This document shows, one piece after another, positions 45,209 through 54,575 of a stretch of 60,241 nucleotides of DNA. Source of the DNA: Coraliomargarita sp. Its GTDB lineage: Bacteria > Verrucomicrobiota > Verrucomicrobiia > Opitutales > UBA953. The stretch covers positions 1 through 60,241 of the forward strand of contig JAHEJL010000007.1 in assembly GCA_024638885.1 (NCBI GenBank), read 5' to 3'. Both the position numbers and the translations under genes were made by a program. The number at the start of each line of letters is the position of its first letter. Position 1 is the stretch's first letter. The notes below the pieces were generated by a model. The model was not told the origin of the DNA. It searched no databases and saw nothing but the letters and a program-made list of their open reading frames with translations.

Positions 45209-45230
45209 ATTTGGCCGATACCTGCCAAAT
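45209..45230. promoter_or_regulatory. Inverted repeat in the yncE-like/nagB divergent spacer
   Basis: ATTTGGC (45209-45215) and GCCAAAT (45224-45230) form a perfect 7-bp inverted repeat with 8-bp spacing. The position between divergent genes suits an operator for a sugar-responsive repressor such as a NagC, GntR or LacI protein. No regulator is in the window. Confidence 0.35.
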
Positions 45231-45292
45231 GGGGGCGGTTCGACGCTTGCCCGTTTTCCCTCCGACGGCAGATTCGGGCTCACCCCTAATTC

Positions 45293-46033
45293 ATGAAGAT
45301 CGAGAAACTGAAAGATGCCGCCGCGATGGGGCAGGCCGCCTGCGCGCAGGGAGCCAAGGTGCTCCGTGAGGTCCTCGCCAGGAAGGCGCGGGCGAACCTC
45401 ATCGTCGCCACCGGCGCGAGCCAGTTCGAGACCTTGAAGTGCCTCGTGAAGGAGCCGGGCATCGATTGGACGCGCGTCACGGTCTTCCACCTCGACGAGT
45501 ATGTCGGTCTGCCGGAAACGCACGGCGCCAGCTTCCGCAAGTATCTCCGCGAACGTTTCATCAGCCAGCTCCCCGCGCCGGCCGAATTCATCCCGGTCGA
45601 CGCCGACGCCAAGGACCTGGCCGCCGAACTCAAGCGACTCAACGAGCGGATCGCCGCGTGCCCGATCGACCTCTGTTTCGCCGGCATCGGCGAGAATTCG
45701 CACCTCGCTTTCAACGACCCGCCCGCGGATTTCGCGACCGAGGTGCCTTACATCGTGGTGAACCTGGATGACGCCTGCCGCCAGCAGCAGTTCGGCGAGG
45801 GCTGGTTCCCCACCTTCGACGCCGTGCCCAAGCAGGCCGTCTCGATGTCGATCCGCCAGATCATGAAGAGCGCCTGCATCATCCTGTCGGTGCCTGACCA
45901 GCGGAAGGCCGCGGCCGTGAAGGCGACCGTCGAAGGCCCGGTGACGCCGACCTGTCCCGCTTCGATCGTCCAGCGGCACCCCGATTGCACGCTGTACGTC
46001 GACGAAGCCGCCGCTTCGGAACTTTCCCGCTGA
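45293..46033 (+). CDS. nagB: Glucosamine-6-phosphate deaminase
   Basis: A 246-aa cytoplasmic enzyme that converts glucosamine-6-phosphate to fructose-6-phosphate and ammonia. The signature VTVFHLDEYVGLPETHGASF contains the catalytic Asp; GIGENSHLAFNDPP contains the second active-site Asp/His pair; VATGASQFET binds phosphate. Slightly shorter than the 266-aa E. coli enzyme, lacking part of the allosteric C-terminal segment. It is followed after 3 bp by nagA, giving a complete amino-sugar entry pathway. Confidence 0.93.
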   Translation: MKIEKLKDAAAMGQAACAQGAKVLREVLARKARANLIVATGASQFETLKCLVKEPGIDWTRVTVFHLDEYVGLPETHGASFRKYLRERFISQLPAPAEFIPVDADAKDLAAELKRLNERIAACPIDLCFAGIGENSHLAFNDPPADFATEVPYIVVNLDDACRQQQFGEGWFPTFDAVPKQAVSMSIRQIMKSACIILSVPDQRKAAAVKATVEGPVTPTCPASIVQRHPDCTLYVDEAAASELSR

Positions 46034-46036
46034 GCC

Positions 46037-47194
46037 GTGTCCGTCGCCTCCGCCGAGCGTCTCTTAGGCCGCGACCCGTCGACGGGGCGGGGCGTTGCGG
46101 TCACCGCAGAAGGCGGCGTGATCAAGTCCGTCGAGTTCGTCGAGCACGCGGAACATCGCTGGCTCAGCGCGGGTTTCGTGGACCTGCAGGTCAACGGGTA
46201 TGCCGGGCATGACCTCAACGGTCCGTCCCTCGACGTCGCCACGGTCCGTTCGCTTTGCCACGCCCTCCTCAAGGTCGGCGTGACGACTTTCCTGCCCACG
46301 CTCATCACCGCGTCCGAGGCGCGCCTCGTCGCCGCCTTACGGACGATCCGAGAGGCTTGTGCGCAGCACCCGGAGGTCGCGGCGATGGTCGCCGGCGTCC
46401 ATGTCGAAGGCCCGCACATCGCTCCGGAAGATGGCCCGCGTGGCGCACATCCCGCGGCGGAGGTGCGTGCTCCTTCCGTTGCCGAGTTCGACCGCTGGCA
46501 GCAGGCCGCCGGAGGCTTGGTGAGGCTGGTCACCTTGTCTCCGCATTGGCCGGAAGCGCCGGCCTACGTCCGTCATCTCGTGAAGGCCGGCGTCATCGTC
46601 TCCCTTGGCCATACCTCCGCCGACGCCGCGCAGATCGCCGCGGCGGTCGAGGCCGGGGCGACGCTTTCGACACACCTTGGCAACGGTTCGCACGCGATGC
46701 TCAACCGTCGCCACAACCATCTGTGGCCGCAGCTGGCCGAGGATCGTCTGACCGCCATGTTCATCGCCGACGGGCATCACCTGACGCCGGCCCAGCTCAA
46801 GGCCATGCTGAGGGCGAAAGGTCCGGGCCGGGCGATGATCGTCTCTGACACCGTGGCGCTCGGCGGCTTGCCCGCCGGAAAGTATCAGACGCCGATCGGC
46901 GGAAAGGTCGAACTTCGCGCCGATGGTTTCCTGGCGATCGACGATGGTACCGGGAATTACCTGGCTGGCGCCGCTTTGCCCTTGGTGGCCGCCGTGCCCG
47001 TGCTCGTGAATCAGGTTGGCCTGACTTTGGGCGAGGCCGTCGCGCTGATCACGGCGGCTCCGGAGAAGATTCTTGGGGGCAGGGGAGTCTTGGCCGTGGG
47101 CCAGCCGGCCGACATCGTCCTTTGGAAGTGGGATGGCACCGCCGCCGTCCCCGAGGTCGCCGAGGTCTGGTTACGTGGCCGCCGGGTCGTCTGA
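46037..47194 (+). CDS. nagA: N-acetylglucosamine-6-phosphate deacetylase
   Basis: A 385-aa amidohydrolase that deacetylates GlcNAc-6-phosphate for NagB. AGFVDLQVNGYAG replaces the HxH pair of two-metal amidohydrolases, as in E. coli NagA; metal ligands are the Glu in GVHVEGPHIAP, the His in SLGHTSAD and the His in LSTHLGNGSH; the catalytic Asp is in MIVSDTVALGG. The usual THLFNAM block reads THLGNGS here. Starts at GTG 46037, 3 bp after nagB. The M60-like peptidase and sulfatase elsewhere in the window would fit growth on glycoprotein or chitinous material. Confidence 0.92.
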   Translation: MSVASAERLLGRDPSTGRGVAVTAEGGVIKSVEFVEHAEHRWLSAGFVDLQVNGYAGHDLNGPSLDVATVRSLCHALLKVGVTTFLPTLITASEARLVAALRTIREACAQHPEVAAMVAGVHVEGPHIAPEDGPRGAHPAAEVRAPSVAEFDRWQQAAGGLVRLVTLSPHWPEAPAYVRHLVKAGVIVSLGHTSADAAQIAAAVEAGATLSTHLGNGSHAMLNRRHNHLWPQLAEDRLTAMFIADGHHLTPAQLKAMLRAKGPGRAMIVSDTVALGGLPAGKYQTPIGGKVELRADGFLAIDDGTGNYLAGAALPLVAAVPVLVNQVGLTLGEAVALITAAPEKILGGRGVLAVGQPADIVLWKWDGTAAVPEVAEVWLRGRRVV

Positions 47195-47275
47195 CGGCCG
47201 CCGCATCGATAATAACGATGCGTCCTTGGTGCAGCTAAGCCTCGCCTCCACGGGGAGAGGAGCCACATTCTCGTC

Positions 47276-49738
47276 ATGGCCCCTGATGAATTCTTCGGCG
47301 TTATCGCGGCGATCACGCTGCTCGGTTTCCTGATCTACTTGCCGGTCCGCTTCTTCATGCTCATCGGCCAGGTGAAAAGGCTGGAGCAGGAAGTCAGCTT
47401 GCTGGCGAACCGACAGCCTCCGGTCCCCGTCCGCGCTTCGTCCGAGCCGGCCGCCGTGCCCGCCGCTCCGGCCGCGTTATCGACGCCGCCTCCGTTGCCT
47501 GTCCGGCCCGCGCAAGCGGCGTCTCGTCCGAAGCCGGTCGTCGCCGAACCCGATCCGCTGTTCCTGCGCCTGCGTGACCTCGGCCTGTTGCCGCCGTCCG
47601 ATCTCAAGGGCGAGTATGCGCTCGGCGCCTGGTGGGCCGTGCGCGTCGGGGGCTTGCTGGCCGTCGCCGCCGTCGTCTTCCTCGGTATCTGGCTCAATCT
47701 GCGTTCGACGATTCCGCCGGCCGTGCGCGTCCTCGAAGTAGCCTTGGTCGGCGCCGGTCTTTTTTGGGGCGGTCTGCGCCTCGCGGCCAAGCGTAAGGAC
47801 TTGGGCGAAGTGCTCGCCGCGGCAGGTCTCGGCGTCTGGCAGTTCGCGGCCTGGGCCACCTATGGCCTCGATAAGATGCGGGTCTGCGACACCCCGGCGC
47901 AGGCGGCCGTGGCGCAGTTCGCCGTCGCGCTCGTCGTGGCAGGTCTCGCCCTTTGGAAGGGCAGCAAGCTGTTCGGCCAGCTGGCGGTGGCCTTCGCCGC
48001 CTTCGCGGTCTACCTCTCGATCGGCACCGGCGCCGCGCCTTGGCCGACCGCGATCGGCGCCGGCCTGGTCGCGCTGGTCGGCGTGATCCTGATGGTGCGT
48101 GGTCCGTGGGGTTCGGCAGGTATCCTCGGCCTGGTCGGTTCGCAGGCGTGCCTGCTGTTCCTTTACGACGCGATGCCGACGAAGGGGGCTGACTATCTCC
48201 CGCTGCAGCTTGTCGCGCTGGCCTCTTTCCTCGTGCTGTGGATTGGCGAGCGTCTGTTGCAAGACGATGATGTCCTGCGGGGCGTCGACGCCCGTGTCGC
48301 TTTCCAGCTCGTGAGCTTCTTCGCCCCGGCCTGCCTCGCCTTGTTCCTGGCGAACGGCGGCGACAACGATCGCGCGACGGTCTCCCTACTCATCGCCGCC
48401 GTGGCGGCCATCGTCGGTTACGTGGAGCAGCGACGAAGCCGCCTCGTGAGCGAAGTCCTGCTCTTGGCGGCCGTCGGCTTCGTCGGTGCCGGCCTGGCTT
48501 GGCTGGTCGATCCGCATCTCGTCTCGCTGATCTGGGCGCTGGCCGCCGCCGCGACCCTGGTGGTCGGCACGCGTACGCGCTCGGAGCTCGTCCGCTGGTC
48601 GGCCGAGGCCCTGGCCGGCGTCGCGGCCTTCGCCTTCCTTGCCCACCCTCCTTCCAAGCCTTGGGTCGCCTTGGCGGGAATCGCCGCCTTCGGGCTCATG
48701 CTCGCCTTGCGCGAAGATTGGGAACGCCCGTCGGGCTTCCAGCAGTTCCGCCGCGTTGTCGGCATCCTCTGCCTGGCATTCGCGGCACTTTCCGTGCAGG
48801 ACCAGCTGCCGCGGGCAGACAGCGGCTGGCCATGGGTCGTGCTGCTGCTGGTCGCCGCGGTTCGTTTCCGCCCTGCGTTGCTCTGGGCTGCGGCTCCGGC
48901 GTACTTATTGACCACGATCATCGTCGTCTTCTGGCGCCCGCTCACGGGCGCCGGCGCCTCCGGCTGGGCTGCCGGCTGGGCTGCCTGGGTGCTCGCGATC
49001 AATGCTTGTGCCCTCTGGCGACTGAGGGAGCGCCGAGGGTCCGCGAATGCCGTCCTGCGTCACCTGCTGGCGTTTGCTACCGCGGTCGTCGCCTATGCCT
49101 TGAGCATGCATCTCGCGGTGCTCGTGCTGGCTCCGTTGACGGAGGGCTCGCCGAGGATTGCAGCACGGCTCGCCTTGGCCTGGAGCCTGGGTGCTGGCTT
49201 GCTGGTGTCTTGGGGCGCATTTTGGCGACGGTGCGGAGCCAACCCTCAAGATCTTGCTCTCTCCGCCTGCGGGGCGCTGGTCGGCTTCGTCATCCAGGGG
49301 GTCGTCGCCACCGGTGCCGGAATCACGAAGCTCGGGTTGCCACACTCTCCTTTCATCCTGCTTGGCCTGGCCGGCCTGCTCCATGTCCTCGCCGTCCACA
49401 CGAAGGAACAGGGCGGATGGGGTGCGGTGCATCGAGCCGTCCTCGGTGCCGTCACCCTCCTCATCGCTTACGTCATGCTGGCGTTTCTCCCCGGCGCCGG
49501 CGTCTCGCTCTTCTGGGCCTTGGCGGCCATGATGATGTTCGTGCTCGGCCACCTGTTGGCGACCCGTTCCTTCCGCATGATCGGCCTGGTCGGACTGGGC
49601 GTCGCGACGATCCGCGTGCTATCCCATGACATCACCGACCTCTTGGGTCGGGTCGCGGCCTGCGCCGCGGTGGCCGTGGCCTTCTTCGCGATCGCCTGGC
49701 TCTACGGACGCATCACCGCGGACAAGCGGGACGCCTGA
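47276..49738 (+). CDS. DUF2339 polytopic membrane protein
   Basis: An 820-aa membrane protein. One N-terminal TM helix and a short coiled segment (QVKRLEQEVSLLANR) are followed by an Ala/Pro-rich linker (residues about 50-95), then EYALGAWWAVRVGGLLAVAAVVFL, the DUF2339 entry block, and roughly twenty TM helices to the C terminus. Function of the family is unknown; it occurs in many Gram-negative bacteria as a large envelope protein. It lies 81 bp after nagA in the same direction but is probably a separate unit. Confidence 0.85.
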   Translation: MAPDEFFGVIAAITLLGFLIYLPVRFFMLIGQVKRLEQEVSLLANRQPPVPVRASSEPAAVPAAPAALSTPPPLPVRPAQAASRPKPVVAEPDPLFLRLRDLGLLPPSDLKGEYALGAWWAVRVGGLLAVAAVVFLGIWLNLRSTIPPAVRVLEVALVGAGLFWGGLRLAAKRKDLGEVLAAAGLGVWQFAAWATYGLDKMRVCDTPAQAAVAQFAVALVVAGLALWKGSKLFGQLAVAFAAFAVYLSIGTGAAPWPTAIGAGLVALVGVILMVRGPWGSAGILGLVGSQACLLFLYDAMPTKGADYLPLQLVALASFLVLWIGERLLQDDDVLRGVDARVAFQLVSFFAPACLALFLANGGDNDRATVSLLIAAVAAIVGYVEQRRSRLVSEVLLLAAVGFVGAGLAWLVDPHLVSLIWALAAAATLVVGTRTRSELVRWSAEALAGVAAFAFLAHPPSKPWVALAGIAAFGLMLALREDWERPSGFQQFRRVVGILCLAFAALSVQDQLPRADSGWPWVVLLLVAAVRFRPALLWAAAPAYLLTTIIVVFWRPLTGAGASGWAAGWAAWVLAINACALWRLRERRGSANAVLRHLLAFATAVVAYALSMHLAVLVLAPLTEGSPRIAARLALAWSLGAGLLVSWGAFWRRCGANPQDLALSACGALVGFVIQGVVATGAGITKLGLPHSPFILLGLAGLLHVLAVHTKEQGGWGAVHRAVLGAVTLLIAYVMLAFLPGAGVSLFWALAAMMMFVLGHLLATRSFRMIGLVGLGVATIRVLSHDITDLLGRVAACAAVAVAFFAIAWLYGRITADKRDA

Positions 49739-49752
49739 CCCTTAGGCTCGCC

Positions 49753-50898
49753 TCAGAGCGAGCGGAGCAGGCCGGGGATGTCGACCGATTCCGAGATCAT
49801 CTTCTGGATGACCGGGATCTTGTCGGCGTCCTGGCGCATCGTCTTCACCGACATGTTGTTGATGCGGGCCGTGACCGCGAAGGACTCGGCCTCCACGGCG
49901 GCCATCGGGATGCCGGCTTCCTTCATGCGGCGGACGATGTCGTCGTTGGGCAGCAGGCCGTTGGAGAAGATCACGCCCGTGAGGGATTTCGCGTCGGCCG
50001 CCGAGAGGAAGGCTTCGAGCAGGTCCTCGCGGTCGCCCGGGACGATGACGAGGGTGCCGGGCATGCGCAGGTATTCGGCGGAGCGACGGGCGGACATCGC
50101 GCCGATGACCACGCGGCGGACGCGGCGGAGGCCTTCGGGCTGGTGGATCCAGCGGGCCTTGGTCTCGTCGGCGACCTGGTCGAGGTTCGGGTAGACGAGC
50201 ATCTCCTGCAGCGGGACGACGCCGAGCAGGGGGACGCCCATGCGACGGAGGCCGCGGCCGGCGAAATCGCGGATGAAGTCGACCTTGTCGGGCAGGACCT
50301 TGTTGATGATCGCGCCGACGACCTCGACGCCGGCCTTGTCGAAGAGGGCTTTGTTCAGGGCGATCTCGTCGATCGGCTTGCCGATGCCGCCGGCGGCGAC
50401 GATGATGGCCTTGGAGCCGAGGACGCGGGCGTTATCGGCGTTGGAGGCGCCGAAGACGGAGCCGACGCCGGCGTGGCCGGAGCCTTCGACCACCACGATG
50501 TCCTTGCCGTAGGCCGTGCGGTCGAACGCGCGGCAGATCCGGTCCTTGAGCTGCGGGCCGATCTCGTCGGGGTTCTCGAGGTATTGCTTCGTGAAGTCGG
50601 GACCGATGGCGACGGGAGACATCGCCGCGATCGGGATGTCGAGGTCGAAGAGGCCATCGATGAGGAGCGTGTCCTCGTCGACCTGGTCTTCGCCGGACAT
50701 CACCACGCGCTGGGCGATCGGCTTGATGTAGCCGACGTGCAGGCCCATCGCCTGCAGGGCGGCGGTGAGGCCGAGGCAGGTGGTCGTCTTGCCGTCGTTC
50801 ATGCGCGTCGCCGCGACGAAGATGCGCCGGGTGTCCAGGTTCATCGGGCGCATGAGCAGCCCGGGAACGTTGTCGGCGAAGCGCTTGCGGACGGCCAT
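49753..50898 (-). CDS. Stand-alone N-terminal half of phosphotransacetylase (P-loop plus DRTGG domain)
   Basis: A 381-aa cytoplasmic protein. Residues about 20-220 are the dethiobiotin-synthase/CobQ-like P-loop domain (FVAATRMNDGKTTTCLGL, GYIKPIAQRVV, VVVEGSGHAGVGSVF), matching the N terminus of long Pta of the E. coli type. Residues about 225-340 form the DRTGG domain (VVIGAMSARRSAEYLRM, LVIVPGDREDLLEAFL). The catalytic PTA domain is missing here but is encoded by the adjacent gene 2 bp upstream. In E. coli these are one polypeptide and the N-terminal part tunes activity; here they would interact as separate subunits. Confidence 0.85.
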   Translation of the reverse strand: MAVRKRFADNVPGLLMRPMNLDTRRIFVAATRMNDGKTTTCLGLTAALQAMGLHVGYIKPIAQRVVMSGEDQVDEDTLLIDGLFDLDIPIAAMSPVAIGPDFTKQYLENPDEIGPQLKDRICRAFDRTAYGKDIVVVEGSGHAGVGSVFGASNADNARVLGSKAIIVAAGGIGKPIDEIALNKALFDKAGVEVVGAIINKVLPDKVDFIRDFAGRGLRRMGVPLLGVVPLQEMLVYPNLDQVADETKARWIHQPEGLRRVRRVVIGAMSARRSAEYLRMPGTLVIVPGDREDLLEAFLSAADAKSLTGVIFSNGLLPNDDIVRRMKEAGIPMAAVEAESFAVTARINNMSVKTMRQDADKIPVIQKMISESVDIPGLLRSL

Positions 50899-50900
50899 GG

Positions 50901-51956
50901 TCAGGCGGCGGGGCCGTCCTTGAGCTTCGGGAAGAGGTAGGACTTGTCGACCGCCTGGGCGGCGACGATGACCGCCGTGCCGAAGATGTCGTGGGCGCTG
51001 GCGCCGCGGGAGATCTCGGCGGCGGGGCGCTCGAGGCCCGTGAGGATCTGGCCGTAGGCCGGGATGTCGGCGATGTGCTGGGCCATCTTCGAGGCGATGT
51101 TGCCCGAGTTCAGGTCGGGGAAGATCAGCACGCTCGCGCGGCCGGCGACGGCGCCGGCGACTTCCTTGGCCTGCGCGGCGAACGGGTTGATCGCCGCGTC
51201 GGCCTGCATGTCGCCGTCGATGTCGCAGTTGATGCCGAGCTCACGGGCCTTGCGGCGGGCGAGGTCGGTCGCGACCTGGACCTTCTTCACCGACGCGAGG
51301 CGCGGGTTGGTGGCGTGCGTCGAGTAGGCGAGCATCGCGACCTTCGGGGTCGTGTTGGTCAGGTGGCCGGCGAGGCCGGCGGTGGTCACCGCGATGTCGG
51401 CGAGCTGTTCGGCGGTCGGTTCGGGGATGACGCCGCAATCGGCGAGGAAGAGCACGCCTTCGATGCCGAACTTGCCTTCTTCGGATTCGAGGATCTGCAT
51501 CGAGGAGACCGTCTCGACGCCCTGCTGGCGGGGCATCACCTGGAGGATGGCGCGCAGGCCGGACGCGGCGTGCATCGTGGCGCCGGAGATGAGGGCGTCG
51601 GCGCCGCCGGTGGCGACCATCAGGCAGGCGAAGTAGTTGGGGTTGAGGGCCAGTTCGGCCGGGTTGCCCTGGAGGTTCGTGTTGCCGTAGCGCTGGATGG
51701 ACTCGAGCTTCTCGGCGAAGCTCTTGAGCTCGTCGCTGCGTTCGGGTTCGACCACGCGGATGCCTTCGAGGCTGATGTTGAGGCGCGCGGCGTTGACCTT
51801 GATGCGCTGGCGGTCGCCGACGAGGATCGGCACGCCGAGCTTCTTCACGACGAACTGGCGGGCGGCCTGGATGACGCGGGCGTCGGCGCCTTCGGGGAAG
51901 ACGATGCGCTTGGGGTGGTTCTGGAGGCGGGCGGAAAGGCGGGAAATGAGGGACAT
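50901..51956 (-). CDS. pta: Phosphate acetyltransferase, catalytic domain protein
   Basis: A 351-aa enzyme converting acetyl-CoA and phosphate to acetyl phosphate. Family blocks are KRIVFPEGADARVIQAA, GNPAELALNPNYFACLMVATGGADALISGATM, MLAYSTHATNPRLASVKKV and LIFPDLNSGNIASKM. It is the short, catalytic-only form, encoded directly before its regulatory-domain partner. ackA is not in the window. An AT-rich patch at 51989-52005 upstream is the most promoter-like spot, but no clear hexamers are seen. Confidence 0.92.
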   Translation of the reverse strand: MSLISRLSARLQNHPKRIVFPEGADARVIQAARQFVVKKLGVPILVGDRQRIKVNAARLNISLEGIRVVEPERSDELKSFAEKLESIQRYGNTNLQGNPAELALNPNYFACLMVATGGADALISGATMHAASGLRAILQVMPRQQGVETVSSMQILESEEGKFGIEGVLFLADCGVIPEPTAEQLADIAVTTAGLAGHLTNTTPKVAMLAYSTHATNPRLASVKKVQVATDLARRKARELGINCDIDGDMQADAAINPFAAQAKEVAGAVAGRASVLIFPDLNSGNIASKMAQHIADIPAYGQILTGLERPAAEISRGASAHDIFGTAVIVAAQAVDKSYLFPKLKDGPAA

Positions 51957-52009
51957 GGTCGGAAATCGTCGGTGAGGGCCGACGGGGGCTTATTAAGTTT
52001 AAATCAGCC

Positions 52010-52040
52010 CGCAGGGCGAGGCAGAAGGCGTCGCCCTGCG
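52010..52040 (-). terminator. Hairpin downstream of the M60-like peptidase
   Basis: CGCAGGGCGA (52010-52019) pairs perfectly with TCGCCCTGCG (52031-52040). It lies 16 bp past the peptidase stop on the minus strand, followed by GGCTGATTT rather than a T run, so termination is plausible but not certain. Confidence 0.5.
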
Positions 52041-52056
52041 AACCGTTGCGGGAGCG

Positions 52057-53490
52057 TCACTTAGCGGGCGAGGGCAGGGTCGGCTTGAAGGCCGGGAAGC
52101 CCTTGAGAGCCGCCTTGGCCGTGCCTTCGACGTGGTAGCCCATCTTCTCGAAATACTCGCTGACGTCCGCCTTGGCGGCCTTGCCGTAGCGTTCGGCGAA
52201 CACGCTCTGCAGCTGTTCCTTGGTCGCGCCCTTGGGCGTGGCCACCGTGGCGTAGGAGCGGAGCGTCTCGCGGAGCGGACCCCAGCCGTGCGCGCGGATC
52301 AGGACGACGAAGGTCGCCAGCTGCTCGAAGGGGCCCTTGTTGGGCTCGGGGGCGAAGCGCTTGGCGAGCAGCTCGTCGATCTTTTCCATCGCCGGATGGC
52401 CGCGGCCCTGGGGCTTGCCGACGAGTTTCTCCATCACGTAGAGCGAGAACAGATTGCAGGTCACTTCCGTCTGGCCGTCGAAGGTCCAGGTCGTGCGCTG
52501 GTGGTTGTGGCCGAGCTCATGGAAGAAGCCCCAGTTGCCTTCCTTGAGGAATTTCGGCAGGTCGATGCTGTCCTTCTGCGACGGTTCGATCCAGCACATG
52601 AACGGGTAGCCCGAGTGCATGAAGCCCGCGGAGATCTGGCGGTCGGGGACCACGCGTTCGGGCGCGAGGCGGTTGAGGGCGATGAGGTCGTCCTCGAGGG
52701 CCATGGCCTTGTCCCACCATTCCAGGAGCGCCTTCGGGTCGGCCAGTTTCTTCACTTCGGAGGCCTGGACGTGCAGGATGACCTGCTTGCCGACGAGCGT
52801 GACCCAGGGGGCGGGCAGCTGCTTGGCCTTCATCCAGCTCTCCGGCGTGTCCTTGCCGAGGACGTAGGTCGGCATCGCGACGGCGTTGCTGAACTGCAGG
52901 GGCGTGGCGGGCGAGGCCTTCACCGGCTTGCGCCAGTCCTTGTGGGAGCTCTGGATGAAGAGCTGGCCGCCGAAGGGGTTGGCGATCTTGTTGTCGCCGA
53001 CCTTGAGTTCGTACGTGCGGGCGATCACCGGAAAGCGGTGCCACTTCTCGAGTTTCAGCAGGCTGTCGCGGTGGCAGCCCACGATCACCTTCACCACGCG
53101 GTTCTCGGGGATCGCGGCGACCTTGACGATGACGACTTCGCCGGGGGCGGCGTAGAGGCCGGTCTCCTGCCAGACGTCGGGGCTGGTCGCGAGGTTCGGC
53201 GCGTTGCCCGCGGTGGTGTCCCAGCGGTGGACGAGGTTGGAGTCGTAGGCGACCGTGCGGCTGACGCGTTCCTTGGCCTCGACGAGCCCGGGGAAGTCCT
53301 TCGCGGCGGCGTGCGGGCCGAACGTGCCGGGCTCCTGGGCTATGTAGGCCTTGATCGCGTCGTTCAGTTCGGTGCGACCGGCTTCGGCGGGCGGCACGAA
53401 CGGGTTCTTCTTCGTCGGGGAGATCTCTTCCGGGGAGACGGCGGCGAAGACGACGGAAGCCGCGAACAGGGGGACGCAAAGCAGGCGCAT
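52057..53490 (-). CDS. Secreted M60-like (enhancin-type) zinc metallopeptidase
   Basis: A 477-aa exported peptidase. After the signal peptide (LLCVPLFAASVVFA), the M60-like domain has FFHELGHNHQ (zinc motif HExxH) and, 13 residues later, the third ligand Glu in QTEVTCNLFSLYVME, a gluzincin pattern. An N-terminal beta-domain (PGEVVIVKVAAIPENRVVKV, FGGQLFIQSS) is typical of M60-like proteins, several of which cleave mucin-type O-glycoproteins. No carbohydrate-binding module is attached. Target is therefore likely to be a glycoprotein, unproven here. The ATG at 53490 is supported by the signal peptide. Confidence 0.88.
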   Translation of the reverse strand: MRLLCVPLFAASVVFAAVSPEEISPTKKNPFVPPAEAGRTELNDAIKAYIAQEPGTFGPHAAAKDFPGLVEAKERVSRTVAYDSNLVHRWDTTAGNAPNLATSPDVWQETGLYAAPGEVVIVKVAAIPENRVVKVIVGCHRDSLLKLEKWHRFPVIARTYELKVGDNKIANPFGGQLFIQSSHKDWRKPVKASPATPLQFSNAVAMPTYVLGKDTPESWMKAKQLPAPWVTLVGKQVILHVQASEVKKLADPKALLEWWDKAMALEDDLIALNRLAPERVVPDRQISAGFMHSGYPFMCWIEPSQKDSIDLPKFLKEGNWGFFHELGHNHQRTTWTFDGQTEVTCNLFSLYVMEKLVGKPQGRGHPAMEKIDELLAKRFAPEPNKGPFEQLATFVVLIRAHGWGPLRETLRSYATVATPKGATKEQLQSVFAERYGKAAKADVSEYFEKMGYHVEGTAKAALKGFPAFKPTLPSPAK

Positions 53491-53562
53491 GGGGAGGGGT
53501 GACCTCACCTTGTCTTCGCGCATCTTCTTCGCCAACGCCAAACCCTTCCGCAGGGCCGCTTT

Positions 53563-54417
53563 TTAACGGAAGATAACGGTCTTATTGCCGGCCAGCAGCA
53601 CGCGGTCTTCGACGACCGCGCGGAGGCCGCGGGCGAGCACGACCTTCTCGATGTCCTTGCCGAGGTGCGCCATGTCTTCCGGGGTGTCCGAGTGGTCGAT
53701 GCGGATCACGTCCTGTTCGACGATGGGGCCTTCGTCGAGTTCCGGCGTCACGAAGTGGCAGGTGGCGCCGATGAGCTTCACGCCGCGGCGATGGGCCTGG
53801 TGGTAGGGCTTGGCGCCGGCGAACGAAGGCAGGAAAGAATGGTGGATGTTGATGATCTTGCCGGCGAAGTCGCGGCACATCTGTTCGTCGAGCACCTGCA
53901 TGTAGCGGGCGAGCACGATGAGGTCGGCCTGCGCCTCGCGGAAGAGCTGCTCCATCTTGCGGTAGGCCGCCTGCTTTGTCTCGGGCGTCACCGGGACGAA
54001 GTGGAACGGGATGCCGTGGGCTTCGACGAGCTTGCGGTGGTTCTCGTGGTTGGAGATCACGCAAGGGACCACGAACGGGAAATCCTGGGCGACGTGGCGG
54101 GCGAGGAGGTCGTAGAGGCAGTGCTCCTGCTTCGAGCAGAGCAGGACGACGCGGCGGGGCTGGTCGGAGTCGGAGACCTTCCAGTCCATCGCGAACTTCT
54201 GGGCCAAGGGGGCGAAGCGCTGGGCGAATTCGCCGGCCGGGAAGTCCAGGGAGTCCGCCCGGATCTCGACGCGCATGAAGAAGCGCGTGAGCTCGTGCTC
54301 GGTGTGCTGGCTGGCCTCGGTGATCCAGCCCTTGTGGCCGGCGACGAACGCGGAGACCTCGGCCACGATGCCGCTGGTATCGGGGCAGGAGAAGCTGAGG
54401 GTAAGCGTGCGGGCCAT
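53563..54417 (-). CDS. purU: Formyltetrahydrofolate deformylase
   Basis: A 284-aa cytoplasmic enzyme releasing formate from 10-formyl-THF for purine synthesis by PurT. The N-terminal ACT domain (LTLSFSCPDTSGIVAEVSAFV) is the regulatory part; the C-terminal formyltransferase-fold domain has IVLARYMQVL, INIHHSFLPSFAGAKPYHQA (catalytic Asn/His) and GATCHFVTPELDEGPIV with the Asp. Length is normal. It is divergent from leuC with a 158-bp spacer. Confidence 0.93.
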   Translation of the reverse strand: MARTLTLSFSCPDTSGIVAEVSAFVAGHKGWITEASQHTEHELTRFFMRVEIRADSLDFPAGEFAQRFAPLAQKFAMDWKVSDSDQPRRVVLLCSKQEHCLYDLLARHVAQDFPFVVPCVISNHENHRKLVEAHGIPFHFVPVTPETKQAAYRKMEQLFREAQADLIVLARYMQVLDEQMCRDFAGKIINIHHSFLPSFAGAKPYHQAHRRGVKLIGATCHFVTPELDEGPIVEQDVIRIDHSDTPEDMAHLGKDIEKVVLARGLRAVVEDRVLLAGNKTVIFR

Positions 54418-54575
54418 GGGGCAGGATGGAAGGGGAGGGGCGAGGGGGTCAAGACACGGCGGCGCCGGTCCCGGGCGGGCGGCGTTTTTATCGCGAAATA
54501 TGCCCCGCCGGGGTTCGCCTGCGGGATTGACCAACCCCTGTCCCGTCCTACGTTGACCCTTCACCTTTTACCAAG

